Source: Croceivirga sp. (GTDB taxonomy: Bacteria; Bacteroidota; Bacteroidia; Flavobacteriales; Flavobacteriaceae). Taken from it: a DNA stretch of 64,000 nucleotides. The translations under genes and the position numbers were made by a program. The stretch spans positions 1-64,000 of the forward strand of contig JANQRG010000048.1 of NCBI GenBank assembly GCA_028284665.1, written 5' to 3'. The notes beneath the pieces are model-generated. The model saw only the letters and a list, made by a program, of their open reading frames with translations. It made no database searches and had not been told where the DNA came from. This document shows, in pieces, positions 25,884 through 34,419 of this stretch (within the stretch, counting starts at the first letter, position 1; each line of letters opens with the position of its first letter).

Positions 25884-26360
25884 ATGACAAAGGTTTCATA
25901 TTATACCCCTGAAGGACTAAAAAAGTTGAAGGATGAGCTAGATCACCTAAGAGATGTAGAAAGGCCTAAGGCTTCCCAGGCCATTGCAGATGCAAGGGAC
26001 AAGGGGGATTTGTCTGAAAATGCCGAATATGATGCGGCTAAAGAAGCACAGGGGTTGTTGGAAATGAAAATTGCCAAGTTGGAAGAAACTGTTGCCAATG
26101 CCAGGATAATTGATGAGTCCCAATTGGATACCTCAAAAGTGCTCGTTTTATCTACGGTAAAGCTTAAAAACCAGGCGAATGGGATGCAAATGAAGTATAC
26201 TCTGGTAGCAGAAAGCGAAGCGGATCTAAAATCCGGCAAGATATCAGTTACTTCACCAATTGGAAAAGGGTTGTTGGGAAAATCTGTTGGAGAAGTGGCC
26301 GAAATACAAGTGCCGAATGGTACCTTGAAGTTTGAGATCTTAGAAATTTCCAGAGATTAA
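25884..26360 (+). CDS. greA: Transcription elongation factor GreA
   Basis: A 158-residue protein, the standard GreA length, when started at ATG 25884 (MTKVSYYTPEGLKKL); longer in-frame starts add 28 unconserved residues. The N-terminal coiled coil carries the acidic tip region DKGDLSENAEYDAAKEAQ that enters the polymerase secondary channel. The C-terminal FKBP-like domain includes SVTSPIGKGLLGKSVGE. It rescues backtracked RNA polymerase by stimulating transcript cleavage. It is normally close to the HIT gene, from which it is separated here by a PIN-like gene. Confidence 0.97.
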   Translation: MTKVSYYTPEGLKKLKDELDHLRDVERPKASQAIADARDKGDLSENAEYDAAKEAQGLLEMKIAKLEETVANARIIDESQLDTSKVLVLSTVKLKNQANGMQMKYTLVAESEADLKSGKISVTSPIGKGLLGKSVGEVAEIQVPNGTLKFEILEISRD

Positions 26361-26410
26361 TAATGAGTGCTTTAGTGTTATATGCATATAAGTGGCCAAT
26401 TTAATTTGCT

Positions 26411-27496
26411 TTGAAAAAGTCCGTGGTTAATATTTTTATTGACTCCACTGTTTTATATAAAGATCCATTTTGGACACAAAATTTTGGTAAAATCCTTTTA
26501 GAATTAGGGACTAAGTCGGAAGGAATATCAATTTACATTTCTTCTGTTGTATTGGATGAAACTCTGAACAATTTCAAAAAAAGACTTAAATCCCTATCGG
26601 ATCGAGTTAATAAGGATATAAGAGAGTTTAATTCAATAGTTTCTGACTCCCATAATCTTTCTCTGGGACTTCGGGATCAAAAATCATACTTAAAGTCACT
26701 GGAAGAATTCTACGATGAGTCTTTCTCTAAAGGTGCCTTTGTTAGAATTCCTCTTAATAATAAAATACTTCCTGAATTAGTAAATAGAGCAATTAAAAGA
26801 AGGGAACCTTTTTTTACGGAGAACAAGAATAAGAAAAAACAGGAATTCAGAGATGCAGTTATTTGGCTCTGTTATACCGAGTTCATTAAAGAGAATCAGT
26901 TAGCAAACTGTTTTTTTATTTCTGGTAACAAAGGAGATTTTTGGGATAATGAAAACTCCGAATTGCATCCAGATTTAGCTAAGGACTGTGAAGGTATTAA
27001 GATATATGATTCGTTGAGGGACCTAATACTGAGAGAGGAAAAAGTCTTGAAAATTAAAGGCAGGCAGGAATTTCAAGAATGGTTTAAGAAACAAAATTTA
27101 GATGCGAAGAAAATCTCTTTATACCTAAGGAGTGTTTGGGGATCATTTATTAAGAAGTTAGAGGACTCTGTTGATTACACTAAACCCTTTAAGTATTTTG
27201 ATGACGAAAAAATATCGTGGTTTGAATTGTTTTCATTTGAGGAAGATTTTGAGCTTAAAAATTATCATATTAGTGTAATAGAAGATTCAGCTTTTATTAA
27301 TATGACTATTGTATTAGATTCATCATCCAAAATTTATAAATTGGAGTTTTTTGATCCGGAGTTGAGGAAAGTAGCGCCTCTGGTATATTTCAATCAAATA
27401 AGCTGTGATCTAACTTTGAAAGTCAGAAAAGAAGAGACTATTACAATTGAAGATTTGAAGGTTACCAAAATTACTCTTGTGGATGAACTTTTTTAA
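26411..27496 (+). CDS. PIN-like domain protein (DUF4935-type), probable insertion
   Basis: A 361-residue protein starting at TTG (the only possible start, as a stop lies 9 bases before and the first PIN motif follows at once: NIFIDSTVLY). The PIN-like nuclease acids are seen in IDST, VVLDET, EFRDAVIW and FFISGNKGDFWD. The second half (~215-361) is an unrecognised domain. PIN enzymes cut RNA and often act in toxin-antitoxin or defence systems. Base composition is visibly more AT-rich than the flanking greA and HIT genes. No antitoxin gene is adjacent. Confidence 0.75.
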   Translation: MKKSVVNIFIDSTVLYKDPFWTQNFGKILLELGTKSEGISIYISSVVLDETLNNFKKRLKSLSDRVNKDIREFNSIVSDSHNLSLGLRDQKSYLKSLEEFYDESFSKGAFVRIPLNNKILPELVNRAIKRREPFFTENKNKKKQEFRDAVIWLCYTEFIKENQLANCFFISGNKGDFWDNENSELHPDLAKDCEGIKIYDSLRDLILREEKVLKIKGRQEFQEWFKKQNLDAKKISLYLRSVWGSFIKKLEDSVDYTKPFKYFDDEKISWFELFSFEEDFELKNYHISVIEDSAFINMTIVLDSSSKIYKLEFFDPELRKVAPLVYFNQISCDLTLKVRKEETITIEDLKVTKITLVDELF

Positions 27497-27541
27497 AAAA
27501 GGCTGAGTTCAAATCCGAATAATTTAATTGAATAAGCAGAA

Positions 27542-27931
27542 ATGGCTTCAATTTTTACAAAAATCATAAGAGGTGAAATTCCTGCTTACAAAATTGCAGA
27601 GGATGAGCACTTCTTCGCCTTTTTAGATATCAATCCTAATGCCAAGGGACATACCCTTTGTGTTCCCAAAAAGGAGGTAGACAAATTGTTGGACCTGGAT
27701 GAATTTACGTATATGGGCCTTATGGCATTTTCACGAAAAGTTGGGAAGGCTATAGAAGCCGCTATTCCTTGCGATCGGGTGGGTATGACGGTAATAGGTC
27801 TGGAGGTACCCCATGTTCATGTACATCTGATACCACTCCAATCGATGAAAAATGCCACCTTCCAATATAAGGAGCATATGACACCCGAACTATTTGAGGA
27901 AACTGCGGAGCAGATCAGAAAAAAGCTCTAG
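27542..27931 (+). CDS. HIT-family nucleotide hydrolase
   Basis: A 129-residue histidine-triad protein. It starts MASIFTKIIRGEIPAYKI as HIT proteins do and carries the triad in VPHVHVHLIPL. Members hydrolyse nucleotide phosphoramidates or AMP-linked compounds. The stop overlaps the convergent zinc-ribbon gene by 4 bases. Length and motifs are normal. Confidence 0.95.
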   Translation: MASIFTKIIRGEIPAYKIAEDEHFFAFLDINPNAKGHTLCVPKKEVDKLLDLDEFTYMGLMAFSRKVGKAIEAAIPCDRVGMTVIGLEVPHVHVHLIPLQSMKNATFQYKEHMTPELFEETAEQIRKKL

Positions 27932-28278
27932 ATCATGTCTTCCAAATATAAATAGGTAAGTCCGACTATCAGGATAAGGAGAACGATCAAAACCCCATAA
28001 AACAGCAGTGTGAACCGTACCGCCGGTCTGTCCGGTTGCACCAATTTATTATAGTAGTCAAAAACGCGTTCTATATTCGAGTTCCAATCTACCGGATAGA
28101 TAGTGGAATGGCACTTATTACACTTGATTTCGTGTGTTACCTGGTTGGTGGTTCTATGATAAAATGCGTTAAAAGTATGCTTTTGATAAAAAGTGAGTTC
28201 CAACTCCTTGTTGAAGCATACAGGGCAGTTGTTCTTAATCGGAGCTTTCTTTATTACAATTTTTTTTTCACCCTTCAT
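27928..28278 (-). CDS. Zinc-ribbon membrane protein
   Basis: A 116-residue protein. An N-terminal zinc ribbon is made by CPVC (about 18-21) and CNKCHS (about 53-58), and one membrane segment spans ~90-110 near the C-terminus. The ribbon would face the cytoplasm. It starts 2 bases after the stop of the histidine kinase gene and is probably co-expressed with it. No specific function is recognised. Confidence 0.7.
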   Translation of the reverse strand: MKGEKKIVIKKAPIKNNCPVCFNKELELTFYQKHTFNAFYHRTTNQVTHEIKCNKCHSTIYPVDWNSNIERVFDYYNKLVQPDRPAVRFTLLFYGVLIVLLILIVGLTYLYLEDMI

Positions 28279-28280
28279 TC

Positions 28281-29426
28281 CTAACGTATTCTCAAAGAGA
28301 TTTGCATGATTGTTCCCTCTTTACTTGACGAAAGTACTTTAATTTTTCCTTTATGATACTCCTCTATAATTCTTTTTACCAGGGATAACCCTAAACCCCA
28401 TCCCCTTTTTTTTGTGGTAACTCCAGGATTAAAAATATTCTGAAAATCACTTTTGGGAATACCGTGTCCGGTATCTGAAACCAACACATGCACAAAGTTT
28501 CCCGCCTTTTCAATTTGGATAGCTATATTGCCCTTTCCCTTCATGGCATCAATACCATTTTTTACCAAATTTTCAATACTCCAATTGTAAAGTGGTGGAT
28601 TGAGCAGCACAATCAGTTCATCAACGTGAGTAGAAAAGGAAAAGTGGATCAGCTTAGAACTTCGCTTTTTAAGATATTCGTAAGCCTTTTGGGTTTCCTC
28701 CACAATATCGTGTGCTTCCAGGTCTGGGATAGAGCCTATTTTGGAGAACCGTTCGGTGATGGTCTGCAATCTGGAAATATCCTTTTCAATTTCTCTTGGG
28801 ATTTCCGGATTGATTTTCTCCTCTTTGAGCAATTCGTTCCAGCCAAGCAAGGAAGTTAACGGAGTTCCAATTTGATGGGCTGTTTCTTTTGCCATTCCCG
28901 CCCATAATTTGTTTTGTTCCGACGCCTTATTGGTTTTAAAAAAGAAAAAAATGACTGCCCCAAACAGAAAGATAATTAACAGTAGCGCAACGGGGTAGTA
29001 TTTTAGTTTATTCAACACTTCAGAATTACCGTAATATAATGTTTGTAATAAATCACCGTCTTGCACAATTTGTATCGGCTCGTTCTCACTTTTAAACTTA
29101 TTTATGAGTGCCAGGATTTTTAAAGAATCTTTAGCAATATCTTCCGGAATATTATGGGTTTTTACGGAGCCTTCTTCATTCAGGAGTATCATGGGAGTGG
29201 AGGTATTATTTCCCATTACAATGAGCGGTAAGTTACCAAGCTCCTGATCAATTGGGGATTGCAATAACTCGGATTCTGCCGCAGCCCAAATCTCCATTTT
29301 ATTTCGTTCTTCCTGTTTGAACTTTTCAAAAAAGCTATTGGTATTCCACAAAATAAGGCTCACAATAACAAATGCGGAAATGAGCAAAATGACGTTGGAT
29401 GTGCGTTTCTTGGGGTCAAATCTCAT
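28281..29426 (-). CDS. Membrane sensor histidine kinase
   Basis: A 381-residue kinase when started at ATG 29426 (MRFDPKKRTSNVILL); a longer frame adds 12 residues. Membrane segments at ~13-32 and ~145-165 flank a ~110-residue extracytoplasmic sensor. The phosphoacceptor box is variant: AKETAHQIGTPLTSLLGW. The ATPase has N-box ENLVKNGIDAM and G-boxes DTGHGI and GWGLGLSL. No response regulator is adjacent, so it is an orphan in this window. Confidence 0.9.
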   Translation of the reverse strand: MRFDPKKRTSNVILLISAFVIVSLILWNTNSFFEKFKQEERNKMEIWAAAESELLQSPIDQELGNLPLIVMGNNTSTPMILLNEEGSVKTHNIPEDIAKDSLKILALINKFKSENEPIQIVQDGDLLQTLYYGNSEVLNKLKYYPVALLLIIFLFGAVIFFFFKTNKASEQNKLWAGMAKETAHQIGTPLTSLLGWNELLKEEKINPEIPREIEKDISRLQTITERFSKIGSIPDLEAHDIVEETQKAYEYLKKRSSKLIHFSFSTHVDELIVLLNPPLYNWSIENLVKNGIDAMKGKGNIAIQIEKAGNFVHVLVSDTGHGIPKSDFQNIFNPGVTTKKRGWGLGLSLVKRIIEEYHKGKIKVLSSSKEGTIMQISLRIR

Positions 29427-29517
29427 ACTCGGAACGATTGGATTAAAGATACACCAAAACAAAATGATTGTTGAAAAACACCCTCTTCCGGATCACTTCA
29501 AAGCAGGGCATTTTGTG

Positions 29518-29525
29518 TATTTTTG
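29518..29525 (+). promoter_or_regulatory. Bacteroidetes -7 box (TATTTTTG)
   Basis: A perfect TAnnTTTG match 22 bases before the DUF3127 gene. Confidence 0.5.
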
Positions 29526-29547
29526 ACAATACCTAAAGTAACAACTC

Positions 29548-29925
29548 ATGGAAATACAAGGAAGGATTAAAGTGATAGACGAGACAAAAACCTATGGAAG
29601 TAATGGTTTCAGGAAGCGGGAGGTGGTGGTAACGACAGAAGAGCAATATCCGCAACATATTTTGGTAGAGTTTGTTCAGGATAAAACGGATCTTTTGAAT
29701 TCCTACCAGGTCGGGCAACTTGTAAAAATTAGCATCAACCTAAGAGGGCGAGAATGGGTGAATCCCCAGGGCGAAACCAAGTATTTTAACTCCGTCCAAG
29801 GCTGGCGAATTGAAAATATGGAAGCCCAGGCCAATGCCGAAAATATGCCTCCGGTACCTCCAATAGAAGCCTTTGAACCCGCTGAAGATTTTTCCGAAGA
29901 AGATCATGACGACCTGCCCTTCTAG
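29548..29925 (+). CDS. DUF3127 family protein (OB-fold, SSB-like tail)
   Basis: A 125-residue protein. The N-terminal ~90 residues follow DUF3127 (MEIQGRIKVIDETKTYGSNG, then FRKREVVVTTEE), an OB-like fold. The C-terminus is a proline-rich linker and a strongly acidic end, EEDHDDLPF, very like the DDDIPF tail by which single-stranded DNA-binding protein recruits repair enzymes. The likely role is nucleic-acid binding with partner recruitment; this is inference. The transporter gene starts 3 bases after its stop. Confidence 0.82.
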   Translation: MEIQGRIKVIDETKTYGSNGFRKREVVVTTEEQYPQHILVEFVQDKTDLLNSYQVGQLVKISINLRGREWVNPQGETKYFNSVQGWRIENMEAQANAENMPPVPPIEAFEPAEDFSEEDHDDLPF

Positions 29926-29928
29926 GCA

Positions 29929-31305
29929 ATGGGCGTATTGCAGGCGATAGAAAAACTCTTTGAAAGGTATCTCCCTTCACCCTTTACTATTGCAGTTGTA
30001 CTAACAGTAATTACGCTGTTGTTGGCGCTCGCTTTTGGGGAGGGTGCTCCAAACACTAGCAAAGTTGCTTATGTTCTTCGTCTATGGGAACAGGGTTTGT
30101 GGAACAACGGCCTTCTGGTATTTGCCTACCAGATGATGCTGATCTTGGTTTTAGGTCATGTTTTGGTGCTAAGCCCTCCCATGGAGCAGTTGATCCTGAA
30201 ACTTACTCGAGGGGTTAGGAACACCTCCCAGGCAGCTGTTTTGGTGGCGGTGAGTACCATGCTGGTTTCCTTTTTTAATTGGGGTTTGGGACTAATATTT
30301 GGGGCACTATTCGCTAGAAAAGTTGGGGAGTATGCTCAGGAAAGGGAGATCCCTCTGAATTATCCTCTTATTGGTGCTTGTGGCTATAGCGGTTTAATGA
30401 TTTGGCATGGAGGAATAAGCGGATCTGCACCAATCAAAGTGGCGGAGAAGGGGCATTTACGAGAGCTGATGACTGCTGCTGGAAATCCGGACTTTGCTGC
30501 TACGCTTCCCGAAGTTGTGCCTACTTCACTTACTGTTTTTGGATGGAGCAATCTGATCGTCTTTGGCGTTGTTCTACTTTGTCTCGCCATTCTGATCCGC
30601 TATTTGGGGAAGAAGGCAACACCCACCAGGATTGGACTCAAACGGTATACGTTCACGAAAGCGGAAAAAGCAAGCTTGAAGGGCGCTGAAAAACTTGAAT
30701 ATTCCAAACTGCCGGCCTTAATTTTTGGAGGAATACTGTTTTGTGCATTTCTTACTCAGTACTTGCCGGCCATCCGATCTTTGAACATTACGCCTAACTT
30801 ACTTAATTTTTTCATGCTCGGATTGGCTATTATCCTTCATGGAAGTTTTAGAAGCTTTTTAAACGCTGTTGAAGAGGCCATTGGCGATGTCTCGGGAATT
30901 TTGATACAGTTTCCACTGTATTTCGGAATAATGGGGATTATGGGGGGAAGTGGAATGATCGCCCGGATCTCTGATGTATTCGTAACTATCAGCGATGCAA
31001 CCACATTACCGGTGTTTACATTTTTTAGCGCTGCCCTGGTCAATATATTTGTGCCCAGTGGTGGGGGGCAATGGGCGGTACAGGGCCCCTTAGTCTTGGA
31101 ATCTGCAGTAACATTAGGGGTTCCCTTGCCTAAAATTATCATGGCGTTGGCCTACGGAGATCAGCTTACCAATATGCTACAACCTTTTTGGGCTTTGCCA
31201 TTGCTGGGAATTACTAAACTTAAAGCTAAGGAAATATTACCCTATACGGTAGTATTTATGATGGTGGGGATACTAATTTATGTAACCGCACTACTTCTCT
31301 TTTAA
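29929..31305 (+). CDS. Short-chain fatty acid transporter (AtoE family)
   Basis: A 458-residue inner-membrane protein with about 12 membrane segments. Family motifs: FFNWGLGLIFGALFARKV, GYSGLMIWHGGISGSAPIK and NIFVPSGGGQWAVQGP. AtoE-type carriers take up short-chain fatty acids such as acetoacetate or butyrate. It is only 3 bases behind the DUF3127 gene but functionally unrelated. Length normal. Confidence 0.9.
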   Translation: MGVLQAIEKLFERYLPSPFTIAVVLTVITLLLALAFGEGAPNTSKVAYVLRLWEQGLWNNGLLVFAYQMMLILVLGHVLVLSPPMEQLILKLTRGVRNTSQAAVLVAVSTMLVSFFNWGLGLIFGALFARKVGEYAQEREIPLNYPLIGACGYSGLMIWHGGISGSAPIKVAEKGHLRELMTAAGNPDFAATLPEVVPTSLTVFGWSNLIVFGVVLLCLAILIRYLGKKATPTRIGLKRYTFTKAEKASLKGAEKLEYSKLPALIFGGILFCAFLTQYLPAIRSLNITPNLLNFFMLGLAIILHGSFRSFLNAVEEAIGDVSGILIQFPLYFGIMGIMGGSGMIARISDVFVTISDATTLPVFTFFSAALVNIFVPSGGGQWAVQGPLVLESAVTLGVPLPKIIMALAYGDQLTNMLQPFWALPLLGITKLKAKEILPYTVVFMMVGILIYVTALLLF

Positions 31306-31317
31306 CACCGTTTGCAA

Positions 31318-31325
31318 TAATTTTG
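31318..31325 (+). promoter_or_regulatory. Bacteroidetes -7 box (TAATTTTG) for aat
   Basis: A perfect TAnnTTTG match 15 bases before the aat ATG, close behind the AtoE stop codon, so aat has its own promoter. Confidence 0.5.
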
Positions 31326-31340
31326 TAAAAAAATGCGCTT

Positions 31341-32012
31341 ATGGAAAATCAAGGGAAACACTTGCCTTTATTTTTCCTGGATGATCGGTTGATATTTCCA
31401 CCGGTGGAGAACGCCAATTCTGAAGGACTTCTGGCCGTTGGAGGGGATCTCGCTCCGGAACGGCTTTTGCTGGCCTATCAAAATGGGATTTTCCCATGGT
31501 TTAACGACGATTCCCTTATTCTTTGGTGGAGTCCTGACCCGAGAATGGTGCTGTTTCCGGAAAAGGTAAAAATATCGAAAAGTATGCGCAAAGTACTTTT
31601 GGGAGACCAGTTCAAACTCACAAAGAATAAAAGCTTTGACAAAGTAATAGAGCATTGTGCCCTTCAGAAAAGAAAGAACCAGGAAGGTACCTGGATAACC
31701 GATAGGATGATGGAGGCCTACAAAGAGCTCTATGAAAAAGGATTTGCCAAGTCCTATGAGGTTTGGAAAGACAAAGAGTTGGTTGGAGGATTGTACGGAG
31801 TTGACCTGGGAAATGTTTTCTGTGGGGAAAGTATGTTTAGCCTGGTTTCAAATGCCTCCAAGTTTGCTTTTATAAAAATGGCTCAGGAACTCCATGCTAA
31901 AGAGTATGTAATGATAGATTGCCAGGTGTATAATGAGCACCTAAAGAGTCTCGGGGCAGAAGAGATGGCACGAGAACAATTTATTCAGATCCTGAAAAGA
32001 GCAGGAAACTAA
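31341..32012 (+). CDS. aat: Leucyl/phenylalanyl-tRNA-protein transferase
   Basis: A 223-residue enzyme that adds Leu or Phe to proteins with N-terminal Arg/Lys, marking them for ClpS/ClpAP degradation. Motifs: LLAVGGDLAPERLLLAY, GIFPWF, WWSPDPRMVL, EGTWITDRMMEAY and the GNVFCGESMFS segment of the active site. Length and order are normal for Bacteroidetes Aat. Confidence 0.96.
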   Translation: MENQGKHLPLFFLDDRLIFPPVENANSEGLLAVGGDLAPERLLLAYQNGIFPWFNDDSLILWWSPDPRMVLFPEKVKISKSMRKVLLGDQFKLTKNKSFDKVIEHCALQKRKNQEGTWITDRMMEAYKELYEKGFAKSYEVWKDKELVGGLYGVDLGNVFCGESMFSLVSNASKFAFIKMAQELHAKEYVMIDCQVYNEHLKSLGAEEMAREQFIQILKRAGN

Positions 32013-32077
32013 GGCATCCCCAGGAGCGCCGGCAAATGGAATGAGGTATTCCCGCTCCATCGTTTCTAACGGCCTGT

Positions 32078-33736
32078 CTAGGAAAACACGAAATAAGTAC
32101 TTATTACAAGAAGTGTTATAAATCCACCTACAACGAAGGCATATTTCCAAGGCGTTATATCGATCACATCGGTATGCTCTACTACGGTAATCTTCTTTTT
32201 GGGACGTAATTTTCCGAAAAGTAACATTACCAGAATGTTGAAAACAAACAGCATACCCATGACGTGCAAGTAATGGGGGTAGGCTTCCGCTTTTATGACG
32301 CTCAATCGGGCTGCCTCGGTAATTCCTTCGGCCTGGGCCGCTGCTACTGCAGCTTCCCTGAAGTAGGGCTCTACAAAAAGCAGGCTGATCAAATACAGCA
32401 AAACACCACCTATCATCACGACTTTAGCACCAAGTGCGGGAACTCTTTTGGTCAAGACACCGGTCATGACCACGGCCAGGATAGGGACACTAAGACTTCC
32501 CAATGATTGTTGTATATAGCTAAACAAACCATCCGGAGCAAAGATGATAAAGGGCGCAATAACCATGGCGATCACACCGAGTATGGAACCGAAAATCTTC
32601 CCGGCCCTAACCGTCTCCATATCGGAGGCTTTTGGATTAAAATAGAATTTGTACAAATCAAAGCCAAATAAGGTTGCGCTACTATTCAAAAGACTGTTGA
32701 ATGAACTTAACACAGCGCCAAATAAGACAGCTGCAAAGAACCCTGTAAGCCCTGCCGGAAGTACTTTCGCCACTAAAGCGGGATAAGCTTGATCCGCATT
32801 TTCTAACTGACCATCAAAGACATGCCAGGAAATAATACCGGGTACCACTACAATCACGGGAATAACAAATTTTACAAAGGCCGCGAGTAGAACCCCTTTT
32901 TGTCCTTCTTTAATGCTTTTAGCCCCAAAAACACGCTGCAAAATAGATTGATTGGTACCCCAATAGTATATTTGGGCCAACATCATACCGGTAAAAACCG
33001 TGCCGAAGGGAATGGAAGAATCTACTGCCCCTTTCATAACAAACTTCTCCGGGTTAGTCTCCCATAAAGTATTCAGGCCTTTGCCAAAATTTCCTTCCCC
33101 AATCAGGAATAACCCAAATATCGGGATCAAAAGCCCTCCTATTAGTAATCCGATAGCATTGATTAAATCCGAAACGGCAACTGCTTTGAGTCCACCGAAA
33201 ATGGCGTAGATCATTCCTATTATACCAATGGCCCACACACATATCCAGATCACAGTCCAGGAGCTTATCCCAAGAACGTTAGGAAGATCGAACATGGTGC
33301 TAAACGCCAGTGATCCCGAATAAAGGATGGTAGGAAGTAACACCACCCCATAGGCAAAAAGGAAAAGGATAGAGAGCAATGCTTTTGTCTGTTTGTCAAA
33401 TCGTTTTTCAATGAATTCAGGAATTGTAGTGATGCCTGTGGTCATGTATTTAGGGAGCAAATAAATTGCTGTAAACACCATAGCAATCGCCGCCAGGGTT
33501 TCCCATGCCATCACCATTAACCCCTCTTCAAAGGCTTGACCGTTTAATCCAACAATTTGTTCAGCGGAAAGGTTGGTCAGTAATAAAGACCCCGCGATGG
33601 TAATCGCACCTAAGCTTCGCCCTCCCAGGTAATAACCATCTGCTGTTCTCTCATCCGTTTTTCTTGTCGCGTACCATGCAACTACTGCAACGAAAAGTGT
33701 AAATCCGAGAAAAGAAGTTAGTGTGAGGATACCCAT
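32078..33736 (-). CDS. Sodium:solute symporter (SSS/SglT family)
   Basis: A 552-residue inner-membrane protein with about 14 membrane segments. Family landmarks: YYLGGRSLGAITIAGSLLLTNLSAEQIVGLNG near the N-terminus, then TTIPEFIEKRFD and QSILQRVFGAKS. The sequence is close to the solute:sodium symporters of the sugar (SglT) branch, so a sugar or polyol is the likely substrate. It is monocistronic; no catabolic genes are adjacent. Confidence 0.92.
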   Translation of the reverse strand: MGILTLTSFLGFTLFVAVVAWYATRKTDERTADGYYLGGRSLGAITIAGSLLLTNLSAEQIVGLNGQAFEEGLMVMAWETLAAIAMVFTAIYLLPKYMTTGITTIPEFIEKRFDKQTKALLSILFLFAYGVVLLPTILYSGSLAFSTMFDLPNVLGISSWTVIWICVWAIGIIGMIYAIFGGLKAVAVSDLINAIGLLIGGLLIPIFGLFLIGEGNFGKGLNTLWETNPEKFVMKGAVDSSIPFGTVFTGMMLAQIYYWGTNQSILQRVFGAKSIKEGQKGVLLAAFVKFVIPVIVVVPGIISWHVFDGQLENADQAYPALVAKVLPAGLTGFFAAVLFGAVLSSFNSLLNSSATLFGFDLYKFYFNPKASDMETVRAGKIFGSILGVIAMVIAPFIIFAPDGLFSYIQQSLGSLSVPILAVVMTGVLTKRVPALGAKVVMIGGVLLYLISLLFVEPYFREAAVAAAQAEGITEAARLSVIKAEAYPHYLHVMGMLFVFNILVMLLFGKLRPKKKITVVEHTDVIDITPWKYAFVVGGFITLLVISTYFVFS

Positions 33737-33843
33737 GAAGATTGGCTTTGATTAGTCGGTTGACGCTAAAATAACGAAAAGATCGCTACTTTGTTCTTTG
33801 CCAGTTCCCTGCGCTCTTACGGCTTCCGACAATGATGGTCCGC

Positions 33844-34407
33844 CTAAACTTGCTCGTATCGAAAACAGTCCATTTCGTGATCGTTAACTATTCCGACAGC
33901 TTGCATAAAAGCATAGACCACCGTACTGCCAACAAACTTGAATCCTCGTCTTTTAAGGTCTTTGCTAATAGTATCGGAAAGCGGGGTGTTCGCTGGGGCG
34001 TCTTTGTAGTGCTTCCATCGATTCTTTATAGGCTTTCCGTTAACAAAGCCCCAAATGTAATTGCTAAAACTTCCAAATTCCTTTTGCACGTTAAGAAAAG
34101 CCCTTGCATTGGAAACCGTAGCATGCACTTTTAGCTTGTTTCTAATGATTCCCGGGTCAGTTAAAAGCGCATCGATTTTATTTTGCTGGTAATTTGCAAT
34201 TTGTCGGTAGTCGAAATGATCGAAAGCAATCCTAAAATTTTCACGTTTCCTGAGAATGGTAATCCAACTTAAACCGGCCTGAAAGGTTTCCAAAACCAGG
34301 AATTCAAACAAAACGGCATCCTCCTTTACCGGAACACCCCATTCATTATCGTGATAGGCTTCGTATAGGGGATCCCCAACACACCAGCCACAGCGATGTT
34401 TAGCCAT
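33844..34407 (-). CDS. tag: DNA-3-methyladenine glycosylase I
   Basis: A 187-residue base-excision enzyme that removes 3-methyladenine. The zinc ligands have the Tag spacing: Cys6 and His19 near the N-terminus (RCGWCVGDPLYEAYHDNEWG), then His and Cys in HEMDC near the end. Catalytic and pocket segments FEFLVLETFQAGLSW and FVGSTVVYAFMQAVG are present. It begins 13 bases after the SbtA-like gene's stop on the same strand. Confidence 0.95.
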   Translation of the reverse strand: MAKHRCGWCVGDPLYEAYHDNEWGVPVKEDAVLFEFLVLETFQAGLSWITILRKRENFRIAFDHFDYRQIANYQQNKIDALLTDPGIIRNKLKVHATVSNARAFLNVQKEFGSFSNYIWGFVNGKPIKNRWKHYKDAPANTPLSDTISKDLKRRGFKFVGSTVVYAFMQAVGIVNDHEMDCFRYEQV

Positions 34408-34419
34408 AAGATTGTACTA

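Noticed and set aside
27505-27530. A GTTCAAATCC stretch resembling a tRNA T-loop
   Set aside because: Flanking bases do not pair as a T-stem, and no acceptor or anticodon arms are found upstream.
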